This document shows positions 16,217-26,700 of a DNA stretch of 64,000 bases, piece by piece; the first letter of the stretch is position 1, and each line of letters opens with the position of its first letter. Origin of the DNA: CALEMW01 sp964343835 (lineage in GTDB: Bacteria; Krumholzibacteriota; Krumholzibacteriia; LZORAL124-64-63); contig CAYFKR010000002.1 in the NCBI GenBank assembly GCA_964343835.1, positions 234,565 through 298,564 on the forward strand, written 5' to 3'. Position numbers and translations under genes: made by a program. The notes under the pieces were generated by a model, which saw only the letters and a list, made by a program, of their open reading frames with translations, was not told where the DNA came from and ran no database searches.

Positions 16217-19200
16217 ATGAGCAAGCAGGCAGGCGACTACGGGTTCGCCACCAAGCTGGCCCAGGTCTTCATCGACTCCAAGCTGACGCCGCTGCTGATC
16301 CTGGCGACGATGCTGCTGGGCCTGTTCTCCCTCTCGCTCACGCCGCGGGAGGAGGAGCCCCAGATCGTGGTGCCCATGATCGACGTGATGGTCATGCACC
16401 CCGGGGCCGAGCCCGACGAGATCGAGACCCTGATCACGCGTCCCCTGGAGCAGATCCTGTGGGAGGTCGAGGACATGGAGTACGTGTACTCCGCCTCGTT
16501 CCACAGCTTCTCCATGGTCACGGCCCGCTTCGTGGTGGGCACGGACATGGAGGACGCGTCGGTCCGGCTGTGCAACAAGATCAACACCAACATGGACCGC
16601 ATGCCCCAGGGCACGATGATGCCCCTGGTGAAGGTGCGCTCCATCGACGACGTGCCGGTGCTCGGCCTGACCCTATGGTCCGACGAGTACGACGGCTACC
16701 AGCTGCGCCAGATCGCCGGCGAGCTGAAGAACGAGGTGCAGAGCATCACCGACGTGTCGACCATCGAGATTATCGGCGGTCGGCCCCGCACGCTGCGCAT
16801 CGAACCGGATCCCCAGCGCATGGCCGCGTTCAACGTGACCACGCTGAGCATCCTGCCGGCCCTGCAGATGGCCAACCAGGCCCTGCCCGCCGGCATGTAC
16901 GCCGAGGCCAACGAGCAGGTGGCGGTGGAGGCGGGCCAGTTCCTGCGCACCGCCGACGACGTGGCCTCGCTGGTGGTCGGTTCGTTCATGGAGCGCCCGG
17001 TGCTGCTGGGCGACGTGGCCGACGTGAGCGACGGCCCCGACGAGATCGAGACCTACACCTTCCTGGGCGTGGGTCCGGCCGGCGAGCACAACGGCATCGA
17101 CACCGAACGGTTCCGCCGGGGCAGCGAGTATCCCGCCGTGACCGTGTCCATCGCCAAGCGCAAGGGCGCCGACGCCACCCGCGTGACCGACGCCATCAAG
17201 GCCAAGGTGGAGGACCTGCAGGGCCGGCTGCTGCCGGAGGACGTCAACGTCACGGTGACCCGCGACTACGGCGCCACCGCCAGCGCCAAGGCCAAGGGCC
17301 TGATCCAGAACCTGGGCCTGGCCATCTTCCTGGCGGTGGTCGTGATCTTCTTCGCCATGGGATGGCGCGGGGCCACGATCATCTTCCTGTCGATCCCCAC
17401 CACGTTCAGCCTGACCCTGTTCATCTACTACATGTTCGGGTACACGCTGAACCGCGTGACGCTCTTCGCGCTGATCCTGGTGACGGGTATCGTGATCGAC
17501 GCCACGATCATCGTGGTGGAGAACATCCACAGGCACTTCAAGATGAAGGGCAAGTCGGGCATCGCCACGGCCCTGGAGGCCATCCAGGAGGTGGGCAACC
17601 CCACCATCATGGCGACCCTCACGGTGATCGCCTCGATGATGCCCATGGCCTTCGTGCGCGGCCTCATGGGTCCGTACATGAAGCCCATGCCCATCGGCGC
17701 CTCGCTGTCCATGGTCTTCTCGCTGCTGGTGGCCCTGACCATCACGCCCTGGCTGGCGGTGCGGCTGCTGAAGAACGACGACAAGGGCGGCGCCGACGAC
17801 GAGGGCTACGACCTGCACTCCACGGTCATCTACCGCACCTACGACAAGCTCGTGCGGCCCATGATCGACAACCCCAAGCTCGGCATCACGGCCCTGCTCG
17901 TGGTGGCCCTGCTGACGGCGGCCTCGACCCTGCTGTTCGCCACGCGGACGGTGCAGGTCAAGATGCTGCCCTTCGACAACAAGAGCGAGTTCCAGGTGGT
18001 GGTGGACACCGCCGAGGGCACCACCCTCGAGACCACGGCGCAGCTCACCCGCGAGATCGGCGACTACCTGTCGACGGTGCCCGAGGTGACCGACTACGAG
18101 GTCTACGTGGGCAACGCCTCGCCGGTGAACTTCAACGGCCTGGTGCGGCACTACTTCATGCGGCGCGGTCCCAACGTGGCCGACCTGCAGGTGAACCTGG
18201 TGGGCAAGGAGCTGCGCGACGAGCAGAGCCACGCCATCGCCAAGCGCGTGCGCGGCCCCATCCAGGAGATCGCCTCGCGCTACGACGCCTCGGTGAAGAT
18301 CGCCGAGGTGCCCCCCGGACCGCCGGTGCTCGCGACGCTGGTCTGCGAGGTCTACGGACCCGACCACGACGGCCGCGTGGCCATCGCGGAGCAGATCAAG
18401 AACGTGTTCGAGACCACGCCGGGCGTGGTGGACATCGACTGGTGGGTCGAGGACCCCATGCGCGAGATGAAGTTCAAGGTGGACAAGCAGCGCGCCGCGG
18501 TGCGCGGGGTGAGCGTCGCCCAGGCGGCCCAGACCCTCGCCGTGGCCCTGAACGGCTACGACGGCGGCCTGCTCCACGTACCCGAGGCGGCCGAGCCGGT
18601 GCCCGTGAACGTGCGCCTGCCCATGGCCGACCGCTCCAGCGTGGAGGCCCTGAACGACCTGTACGTCTATTCCCAGGCGGGCGCCCTGATCCCGCTGTCG
18701 GACGTGGTGACCGTGGAGGAGACGACCATCCCCCACTCCCGCCACCGCCGGAACCTGAAGCCGGTGGTCTACGTGACGGCCGACGTGGCGGGCGAGCTGG
18801 AGTCGCCGGTGTACGCGATCCTCGACATGCGCGAGCGCATCGCCGGCATCGAGCTCCCCAGCGGCCTGGAGATCAGCCAGAACTTCCGCGAGCAGCCCGT
18901 GATGGAAGAGGAGTACGCGGTCAAGTGGGACGGCGAGTGGCACATCACCTACGAGGTGTTCCGCGACCTGGGCGCCGCCTTCGCGGTGGTGCTGGTGCTG
19001 ATCTACCTGCTGATCGTGGGCATGTTCCAGAACTTCACGGTGCCCCTGCTGATGATGATCCCCGTGCCGCTGACGCTCGTGGGCATCATTCCGGGCCACC
19101 TGATGTTCGGCGCCTTCTTCACGGCCACCTCGATGATCGGCGTGATCGCGCTGGCGGGCATCATGGTCCGCAACAGCGTGCTCCTGATCGACTTCATCGA

Positions 19201-19441
19201 ATCGGGCCTGGCGGCCGGCAAGCCCCTGAAGGAGGCCTGCATCGAGGCGGGCGCGGTGCGATTCCTGCCCATCGCCCTGACCGCGGGAACGGTCGTGACC
19301 GGCTCCTTCGTGATGGTCTTCGACCCCATCTTCCAGGGCATGGCCATCTCGCTGATGATGGGCACGCTGCTTTCGACGGTGCTGACGGTGGTCGTGATTC
19401 CGCTGGCCTATTACCTCTACGCCAGGGGGAAGCACGAATAA
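16217..19441 (+). CDS. RND efflux pump permease (AcrB/CusA superfamily)
   Basis: This 1,074-residue inner membrane antiporter has the standard RND layout: one N-terminal helix (LTPLLILATMLLGLFSLSLT), a large periplasmic porter domain, helices 2-6, a second porter domain and helices 8-12. The proton-relay region in TM4 reads GIVIDATIIVVEN with one acidic residue, D428, and Ala next to it. This is like CusA-type pumps and unlike the Asp-Asp pair of AcrB. The C-terminal half has LAGIMVRNSVLLIDFI, the usual TM10 signature. Transport is driven by the proton motive force through the adaptor and TolC-type protein encoded just upstream. The ATG abuts the adaptor stop. Substrate is unknown; the ArsR/DUF2892 context hints at metal, metalloid or reactive sulfur compounds. 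Confidence 0.93.
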   Translation: MSKQAGDYGFATKLAQVFIDSKLTPLLILATMLLGLFSLSLTPREEEPQIVVPMIDVMVMHPGAEPDEIETLITRPLEQILWEVEDMEYVYSASFHSFSMVTARFVVGTDMEDASVRLCNKINTNMDRMPQGTMMPLVKVRSIDDVPVLGLTLWSDEYDGYQLRQIAGELKNEVQSITDVSTIEIIGGRPRTLRIEPDPQRMAAFNVTTLSILPALQMANQALPAGMYAEANEQVAVEAGQFLRTADDVASLVVGSFMERPVLLGDVADVSDGPDEIETYTFLGVGPAGEHNGIDTERFRRGSEYPAVTVSIAKRKGADATRVTDAIKAKVEDLQGRLLPEDVNVTVTRDYGATASAKAKGLIQNLGLAIFLAVVVIFFAMGWRGATIIFLSIPTTFSLTLFIYYMFGYTLNRVTLFALILVTGIVIDATIIVVENIHRHFKMKGKSGIATALEAIQEVGNPTIMATLTVIASMMPMAFVRGLMGPYMKPMPIGASLSMVFSLLVALTITPWLAVRLLKNDDKGGADDEGYDLHSTVIYRTYDKLVRPMIDNPKLGITALLVVALLTAASTLLFATRTVQVKMLPFDNKSEFQVVVDTAEGTTLETTAQLTREIGDYLSTVPEVTDYEVYVGNASPVNFNGLVRHYFMRRGPNVADLQVNLVGKELRDEQSHAIAKRVRGPIQEIASRYDASVKIAEVPPGPPVLATLVCEVYGPDHDGRVAIAEQIKNVFETTPGVVDIDWWVEDPMREMKFKVDKQRAAVRGVSVAQAAQTLAVALNGYDGGLLHVPEAAEPVPVNVRLPMADRSSVEALNDLYVYSQAGALIPLSDVVTVEETTIPHSRHRRNLKPVVYVTADVAGELESPVYAILDMRERIAGIELPSGLEISQNFREQPVMEEEYAVKWDGEWHITYEVFRDLGAAFAVVLVLIYLLIVGMFQNFTVPLLMMIPVPLTLVGIIPGHLMFGAFFTATSMIGVIALAGIMVRNSVLLIDFIESGLAAGKPLKEACIEAGAVRFLPIALTAGTVVTGSFVMVFDPIFQGMAISLMMGTLLSTVLTVVVIPLAYYLYARGKHE

Positions 19442-19507
19442 CGAGTTGTCCCGTCGGCCATTGCGGTTATTCCTGCAAAAAATCAGGAATTAGCTGCTAA
19501 AAAACAG

Positions 19508-19535
19508 TTGGCAGACCGATGCGACGGGTTATCAT
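19508..19535 (+). promoter_or_regulatory. Promoter of the candidate small RNA
   Basis: TTGGCA (19508-19513), 16 bases and TATCAT (19530-19535) each match five of six consensus positions. They lie in a non-coding gap about seven bases before the first base of a run of three hairpins. Confidence 0.6.
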
Positions 19536-19541
19536 TGCACA

Positions 19542-19668
19542 GGTGGTGACGGGATTTCCGGTCCCGTCGCCCCGTGCAGGACATCGATGTCGACAAGTCG
19601 GTCTTCTCCCTCCAAACCCCCGCCGGCTTGTCGCTTGCCGGTCGAGCATCGCTCGACCGGCTTTTTTT
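19542..19668 (+). ncRNA. Candidate small RNA with anti-Shine-Dalgarno loop
   Basis: The segment lies alone between the RND pump stop (19441) and the subtilase promoter. It has its own promoter, three consecutive hairpins and a T7 terminator, giving an RNA of about 127 nt. Hairpin 1 pairs 19545-19554 with 19562-19571 (10 bp, loop of seven). Hairpin 2 pairs CGACAAGTCGG at 19591-19601 with CCGGCTTGTCG at 19623-19633 (11 bp, one G-U) around a 21-base loop containing CTCCCTCC at 19606-19613. Hairpin 3 is the terminator. No open reading frame with a ribosome site fits. The C-rich loop is complementary to GGAGG ribosome sites, as in known bacterial sRNAs that block translation. It could instead be a terminated leader of the downstream protease. 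Confidence 0.55.
19637..19668 (+). terminator. Strong intrinsic terminator with T7 tract
   Basis: A perfect 10-bp stem, GCCGGTCGAG (19637-19646) with CTCGACCGGC (19652-19661), has a 5-base loop and is followed by seven T. It is the best terminator of the window. It ends the candidate sRNA and would also stop read-through from the RND operon. Confidence 0.92.
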
Positions 19669-19704
19669 ATGCATGATCCTTATTTTGAAAACGCATTCCA
19701 GCTA

Positions 19705-19734
19705 TTGAGCTATCGACAGGCGTTATGTTAAAAT
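19705..19734 (+). promoter_or_regulatory. Candidate promoter of the first subtilase
   Basis: TTGAGC (19705-19710) is followed by TTAAAA at 19728-19733 (spacing 17) or TAAAAT at 19729-19734 (spacing 18). It lies just after the sRNA terminator and leaves a leader of about 135 bases before the ATG at 19875. Confidence 0.45.
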
Positions 19735-19874
19735 GCGAAGAACCCCGCCGGCGATCACCGGGTCTCGCCCGCGACGCGCAGACGGCCCAGCGGCCATCTC
19801 CCGCGCGCGCTCCGCCCCGGTCTTCGCGGTTTCACGTGTCCATACCTGCTCACCTCACGAAAAGGGGCACCCCT

Positions 19875-22800
19875 ATGTCCAAGGTACTCGCCAGTCTGCT
19901 GGCTCTCGCGCTCTTCGCGGGAATCGCCGGCGCCGGTCAGGTCACTCCCGGTCTCGAGCGCCAGATGCGCACGATGAGCGGCGACGACGAGATCAAGGTT
20001 CTCGTGGTCATGAAGGACCAGGTCGACGTCCGCTCCCTCGATTGGGAACTGCACGACACCAAGGCCTCCATGGAGACCCGCCACCGCGTGGTGGTCGAGG
20101 AGCTCCAGAAGGCCGCTCACATCTCCCAGCGCGACCTGCTCGCCGACCTGGACGCCAAGGCGGCCACCGGTGAGGTCCGCGGCTACACGCCCCACTGGCT
20201 GGTCAACGGCGTGGTCGTGGTGACCACCGTGAACGGCGTGAAGGCCCTGGCCGAGCGCGATGACGTGGACGTCATCGAGGCCGACCTCGTGGTCGAGCTC
20301 ATCGAGCCCGTCAAGTCCGACAAGACCGTGAGCCCGGACAAGGGCATCGGCATCGCCCCGGGTATCGTGGACGTCGGCGCCCGCCGCGTCTGGGACGAGC
20401 TCGGCATCGACGGCACCGGCGCCATCGTCGGCGTGCTGGACACGGGCGTCGACGGCGCCCACGCCGCCCTGAGCGCCCGCTGGCGCGGCAACTTCGCCCC
20501 CGCGGCCGAATGCTGGCTCGACGCCGCCGGCCTGGGCGACGCCACCCCGGTGGATCAGCACTACCACGGCACCCACGTGATGGGCACCATCACCGGTCTG
20601 GCCGCCGACGACACCATCGGCGTGGCCCCCGGCGCCCAGTGGATCGCCACCAACGTGATCAACATGAGCACCGGCACCGCCTTCGACAACGCCGTGATCG
20701 CCTCGCTCGAGTTCATGGCCGACCCCGACGGCGACCCCCTGACCACCGACGACGTCCCCGACGTCGTGCAGAACTCCTGGGGCGTGAACGAGAGCTTCAC
20801 CGGCTACGTGGACTGCGACAGCCGCTGGTGGACCGCCATCGACGCCTGCGAGGCCGCCGGCGTGGTGCTGACCTGGTCCGCGGGCAACGAGGGCTCGGGC
20901 AGCACGACCATGCGCAGCCCGGCCGACCGCGCCACCACCGCGTACAACTGCTTCAGCGTGGGTTCGACGAACCACACCGCCCCCTATACCGTGAGCACGT
21001 TCTCGAGCCGCGGCCCCGCCGGCACCGCCTGCGGCCCCGCCGAGAACCTGACCAAGCCCGAGATCATGGCTCCCGGCGCCGACATCTACAGCGCCGAGCC
21101 CGGCGGAACCTACCAGCTCCTCAGCGGCACCTCGATGGCCGGCCCCCACGTGGCCGGCGTGGTGGCCCTGATGCGCGCCGCCAACCCCGGCCTGGACGTC
21201 ATCACCATCAAGCAGATCCTCATGGACACCGCGACCGACATGGGCGTCGCCGGTGACGACAACGACCACGGCCACGGCTTCATCGACGGCTACGAGGCCG
21301 TGCTGCAGGTCATGGCCGGCTACGGCACCATCGACGGTACCGTGACCGACGGCGTGAGCGGCCTGCCCATCGCCGGCGCCACCGTGACGATCTCCGCCGC
21401 CGGCGAGACCGACCGCGTGCGCACCACCGATGCCGCCGGCTACTACAGCACCATGCTGCCCCAGGGCACCTGGGACGTGGACGTGTCGGCGTTCGCGTAC
21501 TACGACAACTCGGCGACCGGCGTGAGCATCATCGAGGACACCACGACCACGCAGGACTTCGCCATGACCCCGGCGCCCAGCGCCATGCTCTACGGCTACG
21601 TGTACGACGACTCCGCGAACCCCGTGGACGGCGCCACCGTGACCGTGCTGAACACGCCCCTCGCGCCGGTCACGTCCGACGTCACGGGCTACTACTCCAT
21701 CAGCATGCCCACCGGCTCCGACTACGACGTGCTGGCCCAGGCCTACGGCATGGGCTCCCAGCAGCAGTCGGTGGTCGGCTTCTCCGCCGACACCCAGGTG
21801 GACTTCACGCTGCCCGAGCTGACCTTCGAGAACTTCGAGGGCGGCAGCTTCAGCACCTTCCCCTGGGACCACCTGGGCGACGCCCCCTGGACCATCGACA
21901 CCGCGACGGTCTACGAGGGCGCCAACAGCGCCCGCTCCGGCGTGATCACGCACAACCAGACGTCGACGCTGAGCATCGACGTGGACGTGCTGGCCGCGAG
22001 CAACGTGGAGTTCTATTACAAGGTCTCGTCCGAGTCGAACTACGACTACCTGCGCTTCTACGTGGACGGCGTCCTGGCGGGCGAGTGGTCCGGCGAGATC
22101 GACTGGACCCTGTTCAGCCACAACGTGACGGCCGGCACCCACACCCTGGCCTGGACCTACTCCAAGGACGGTTCGGTGAGCACCGGCTCCGACGCCGCCT
22201 GGATCGACTACGTGGTCTTCCCGACCATCGCCCCGCCGGCGTTCCCGGACGTGTCCTGGACTCCCGCGGCGCTGACCGAGGGCCTGGCCCCCGGCGGCAT
22301 GTCGACCCAGACCGTGACCCTGACCAACAACGGTGACGGCGAGCTGGACTTCACCTCCACCGCCTTCATGTCCCCCGCCCCGGTCGCCGGCGCCGCGCTG
22401 GCCCTGGGCAAGGACGACATCGACACCCGTCCGGGCCACAGCCCCGCCCTCGGCAGCGGCGGTCCGAACACCTTCGGCTACAGCTGGATCGACAGCGACG
22501 AGTTCGGCGGCCCGACCTACTCCTGGGTCGAGATCAACACCGTCGGCACGCCGCAGACGTTCAGCGACGACAACAACCAGACCTTCCCGCTGGGCTTCAC
22601 CTTCAGCTGGTTCGGCACCGACTACACCAACGTGAACGTGTGCTCCAACGGCTGGATCTCCTTCACCTCCACGTCCACGGACTTCAGCAACGACCCGATC
22701 CCCACGGTCGGTGAGCCGGAGAACCTGGTCGCCGTGTTCTGGGACGACCTGAACCCGTCCAGCGCGGGCCAGATCTACACCTACCAGGACGTTGCGAACA

Positions 22801-23528
22801 ACCGCTTCATCGTGGAGTGGGAGGGCGTGCCCTACTACAGCAGCACCCAGTACCAGACCTTCCAGGTGATCCTCAACGCCGACGGAACGATCGTGTGCCA
22901 GTACCACACCATCGACGACCGGCTGAGCGCCACCCTGGGTCTCGAGAACGCCGACGCCAGCGACTACCTGGCCGTGTCGCACAACGCGGCCTACGTCCAC
23001 AACGACCTGGCGATCCTGTACAGCTTCGTGCCGCCTCCGGCGCCCTGGTTCACCGTCGACGTCGCGTCGGGCAACGTGCCCTCCGGCGGCAGCGTGGACC
23101 TGACGGTGACCTTCGACGCCACGGACCTGACCGACGGCACTTATGAGGGCCACCTGCTGGTCAACACCAACGACCCGAACAACGCCCAGATCGTCGTGCC
23201 GGCGACCCTGGTCGTGAGCTCGGGCACCGCCGTCGAGGACACGCCCACGCGCTTCGCCCTCGGCAACGCGTTCCCCAACCCCTTCAACCCGAGCACCGAG
23301 ATCAGCTTCGCCGTTCCGGCGGGCGGCGCCCACGTGTCGCTGGAGATCTACGACGTCTCCGGCCGCCTCGTGAAGCGCCTGGTGAACGGCTCGAAGGAGC
23401 CCGGCAACCACACCGTGACCTGGACCGGCGACGACGCCACCGGTCGCCGCGTGGCCTCGGGCACGTACTTCTACCGCCTGGACGCCGGCACGTTCAGCGC
23501 GACCCGGAAGATGGTCCTGGTGAAGTAA
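19875..23528 (+). CDS. Large secreted multidomain subtilisin-like serine protease (S8), copy 1
   Basis: This 1,217-residue exported protease has a signal peptide at about 1-20. A propeptide-like region follows (IKVLVVMKDQVDVRSL; GYTPHWLVNGVVVVTTVNG). The S8 domain spans about 165-475 with the full catalytic set: D189 (VLDTGVDGAH), H231 (YHGTHVMGT), oxyanion N338 (SAGNEG) and S420 (SGTSMAGPHVAG). After it come two carboxypeptidase-regulatory-like repeats (about 480-650), a jelly-roll/MAM-like part, an ASH-like Ig segment, a nidogen-like region (CSNGWISFTSTST), another Ig segment and a C-terminal FlgD-like domain. That domain has NAFPNPFNPSTEISF and ends TRKMVLVK. The start at ATG 19875 follows AAAAGGGG. 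It probably degrades extracellular protein at the surface. A paralogue of the same design follows directly. Confidence 0.93.
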   Translation: MSKVLASLLALALFAGIAGAGQVTPGLERQMRTMSGDDEIKVLVVMKDQVDVRSLDWELHDTKASMETRHRVVVEELQKAAHISQRDLLADLDAKAATGEVRGYTPHWLVNGVVVVTTVNGVKALAERDDVDVIEADLVVELIEPVKSDKTVSPDKGIGIAPGIVDVGARRVWDELGIDGTGAIVGVLDTGVDGAHAALSARWRGNFAPAAECWLDAAGLGDATPVDQHYHGTHVMGTITGLAADDTIGVAPGAQWIATNVINMSTGTAFDNAVIASLEFMADPDGDPLTTDDVPDVVQNSWGVNESFTGYVDCDSRWWTAIDACEAAGVVLTWSAGNEGSGSTTMRSPADRATTAYNCFSVGSTNHTAPYTVSTFSSRGPAGTACGPAENLTKPEIMAPGADIYSAEPGGTYQLLSGTSMAGPHVAGVVALMRAANPGLDVITIKQILMDTATDMGVAGDDNDHGHGFIDGYEAVLQVMAGYGTIDGTVTDGVSGLPIAGATVTISAAGETDRVRTTDAAGYYSTMLPQGTWDVDVSAFAYYDNSATGVSIIEDTTTTQDFAMTPAPSAMLYGYVYDDSANPVDGATVTVLNTPLAPVTSDVTGYYSISMPTGSDYDVLAQAYGMGSQQQSVVGFSADTQVDFTLPELTFENFEGGSFSTFPWDHLGDAPWTIDTATVYEGANSARSGVITHNQTSTLSIDVDVLAASNVEFYYKVSSESNYDYLRFYVDGVLAGEWSGEIDWTLFSHNVTAGTHTLAWTYSKDGSVSTGSDAAWIDYVVFPTIAPPAFPDVSWTPAALTEGLAPGGMSTQTVTLTNNGDGELDFTSTAFMSPAPVAGAALALGKDDIDTRPGHSPALGSGGPNTFGYSWIDSDEFGGPTYSWVEINTVGTPQTFSDDNNQTFPLGFTFSWFGTDYTNVNVCSNGWISFTSTSTDFSNDPIPTVGEPENLVAVFWDDLNPSSAGQIYTYQDVANNRFIVEWEGVPYYSSTQYQTFQVILNADGTIVCQYHTIDDRLSATLGLENADASDYLAVSHNAAYVHNDLAILYSFVPPPAPWFTVDVASGNVPSGGSVDLTVTFDATDLTDGTYEGHLLVNTNDPNNAQIVVPATLVVSSGTAVEDTPTRFALGNAFPNPFNPSTEISFAVPAGGAHVSLEIYDVSGRLVKRLVNGSKEPGNHTVTWTGDDATGRRVASGTYFYRLDAGTFSATRKMVLVK

Positions 23529-23552
23529 TCACCGGATCGGAAGCCGACCAGG

Positions 23553-23587
23553 GAGGGCCCCGGGCGCAAGTCCGGGGCCCTCTCTTT
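23553..23587 (+). terminator. Terminator between the two subtilases
   Basis: GAGGGCCCCGG (23553-23563) pairs perfectly with CCGGGGCCCTC (23572-23582) around an 8-base loop, followed by TCTTTT. Copy 2 therefore has its own promoter, somewhere in 23590-23760, though no clear -35/-10 pair was found there. Confidence 0.82.
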
Positions 23588-23761
23588 TCGGGGCATACCG
23601 GCCGGATCCGGGCCCGATTCCCGAAATCCGCGTATCAGGACCCCGACGATCGTGATAGACTGACTGGCGACGGGGGTCCGTCAGTCCGTATGTTTTAGTG
23701 TCCGATCCACCGGTCCTGTCCGTATACCTCTACGTCCGGACGACGAACGAGGGGGCCCGCC

Positions 23762-26700
23762 TTGACGAATTCCATCGCCGCCCTGCTGCTGACCCTGGCC
23801 GTCGCAGGCCTCGCCGCAGCCGGCACCGTCTCTCCCGGCCTGGAGCTCCAGATGAGCGCCATGGACGGGGACGATCCGATCAAGGTCCTGGTCGTGCTGA
23901 AGGACCAGGTGGACGTGCAGTCCATGGACCTGGATCTCCATGCCTCCAAGGCCCCCATGGCCGACCGCCACCGCATCGTCCTGGAGTCCCTCCAGAAGAC
24001 CGCCGAACGCACCCAGCGCTCCCTGCTGGCCGACCTGGAGGCCGCCAAGGCCGACGGTCCGGTGCGCGGCTACACCCCTCACTGGCTGATCAACGCCGTG
24101 GTGGTCGTGACCACCGTGGACGGCGTGAAGACCCTGGCCCTGCGCGACGACGTGGACGTGATCGAGCCCGACCTGCAGGTGGAGCTCATCGAGCCCACCT
24201 CCACCCTGGCCCTCACCGACGACCACGAGCCCATCGGCATCACCCCCGGCGTGGTGTCCGTGGGCGCCCGCCGCGTGTGGGACGAACTGGGCGTGGACGG
24301 CGGCGGCGCCATCGTGGGCATCCTGGACACGGGCGTGGACGGCACCCACCCGGCCCTCGCGGGCAGCTGGCGCGGCAACGACGTGCCGGCGTCGGAGAGC
24401 TGGTTCGACGCCGCCGGCCTGGGCGACGACGTACCGGTGGACCGCCATTTCCACGGCACCCACGTGATGGGCACCATCGTGGGCCTGGCGCCGGGCGACA
24501 CCATCGGCGTGGCTCCCGGGGCGCAGTGGATCGCCTCGAACGTGATTCGGGCGCCGGCCATCGGCGAGGACTTCGACAACGCCGTGATCGCGTCGCTGGA
24601 GTTCATGGCGGATCCGGACGGCAACCCCTGGACCGTGGACGACATGCCCGACGTGGTGCAGAACTCCTGGGGCGTGAACGAGAACATCGAGGGCTACTTC
24701 GAGTGCGACAACCGCTGGTGGCAGGCCATCGACGCCTGCGAGGCCTCCGGCGTGGTGCTCACCTGGTCCGCCGGCAACGAGGGCTCTGCCTACGGCAGCA
24801 TGCGCAGCCCCGCCGACCGCGCCACGACCGCCTGGAACAGCTTCAGCGTTGGCTCGGTGAACCACACCCCGCCCTTCGACATCAGCGGCTTCTCCAGCCG
24901 CGGCCCCTCGAAGTGCGGCGGCCAGTACGCCACCAAGCCCGAGATCATGGCTCCCGGCGAGGAGATCGTCAGCACCGTGCCCGACGGCGGCTACGGTATC
25001 CTCAGCGGCACGTCCATGGCCGGCCCCCACGTGGCCGGCATCATCGCCCTGATGCGCGCGGCCAACCCCGAGGCCGACGTGCTGACCATCAAGCAGACCC
25101 TGCTGGAGACGGCCGTGGACATGGCCCTGCCCGGCGACGATGACGCCTCCGGTCACGGGTACATCGACGGCTTCGCAGCGGTGAGCGCCGTGATGGAGGG
25201 CTTCGGCACCTTCGCCGGCGGCGTGACCGATGCCGACTCGGCCGTGCCCATCGGCGATGCCCTGATCACGTTGATCTCCCCGGGCCTGCAGACCCGCCAC
25301 GTCACCACGGACGAGTCCGGCAACTACCTGATCATGCTGCCTCCCGGCCAGTGGCTGGTGCAGGTGGAGGCGTTCGGCTACCTGGACCGCACCGACGTGG
25401 TGGTGGACATCGCGAGCGACCAGACCTCCACGCGCATCATCAGCATGACCGCCGCCCCCACCGACCGCGTCTACGGCTACGTGACCGACGACACCGGCGA
25501 GCCGGTGCGCAACGCCCAGGTCCGGGCCGTCGGCACGCCCGTGCCCCCGGCCGTCAGCGACGCCTTCGGGGCCTACGAGATGATCCTCCCCCTGGACGAC
25601 CACTACCTGCTGCAGGCCGACGCCTACGGCATGGCCACCCTCCAGGCCGACGTGCAGCCCTTCGACATGGAGACCCACCTCGACTTCCAGCTCACGCGCC
25701 TGACCCTGGAGAACTTCGAGACCGGCGGCTTCGCCCTGATGCCCTGGCAGCATCCCGGCAACATCCCCTGGACCGTGGACGGCTCCACGTCGTTCGAGGG
25801 CCACTACAGCGCCCGTTCCGGAGCCATCTCGAACAACGGTTTCACGTTCCTGACCGTCCAGGCCGAGGTGCTGACGCCCGGCGAAATCCAGTTCCACTAC
25901 AAGGTGTCGTCGGAGGAGAGCTGGGACTACCTGATCTTCTACGTGGACGGCCAGGAGAAGGCGCGCTGGTCCGGCTACAAGGACTGGGCCTCGTTCTCGT
26001 ACCCCGTGGATGTCGGTGCACACCAGTTCATGTGGGGCTACCTGAAGGACGGCGCCAACAGCAACAACGACGACTGCGCCTGGATCGACTTCGTGATCTT
26101 CCCCACCGTCGCGCCCCCGGCCTTCCCCCTGGCCGCGTGGAGCGAGACGAGCGTGGTGGACCACCTGAACACCGGCGACACCGTCTCGAGCGTGATGACC
26201 CTGTCCAACGACGGCGAGATCGCCCTGCAGTGGTCCCTGGAAGCCGTCATGGCGCCCCCGCGGTCGGCCTGGGCCGGCCCGCTGCCTCCCGACGGCCCGT
26301 ACAAGGACCAGATCGAGGTGGACCCGTCCCACGGCGACCTGCTGGGCGACGGCGGCCCCAACGCCGCCGGCTACAGCTGGATCGACAGCACCGACCCCGC
26401 CGGTCCCGTGTTCGACTGGGTGGAGATCTTCTCCGTGGGCACCGAGCTGGACCTGAGCGACGACGAGATGGCCACCGTCCCCATCGGCTTCCCCTTCACG
26501 TTCTTCGGGGAGACCTACGAGGAGGTGAAGGTGTGCTCCAACGGCTGGCTGTCGTTCACGTCCACGTCCACGAGCAACGCCAACACCCCGGTGCCCTCCC
26601 CCGTACCGCCCAACGACATGATCGCCGTGTTCTGGGACGACCTGGACCCGACGTTCGAGGGCAACGTGTACGCCCACCAGGACCTGGAGAACGACCGCCT

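Noticed and set aside
19469..19490. Small hairpin ATTCCTG/CAGGAAT after the RND stop as a terminator
   Set aside because: Only seven pairs, A-rich loop and no T run downstream; the strong terminator at 19637 is a better end.
16057..19500. Very long overlapping reading frames opposite or offset to real genes (for example 1,147 codons over the RND gene, 1,218 codons opposite subtilase 1, 1,095 codons opposite nuoN/nuoM)
   Set aside because: They are rich in Arg, His, Gly and Pro or Ala without domains, signal peptides or ribosome sites. Strong third-position GC bias keeps such frames open.
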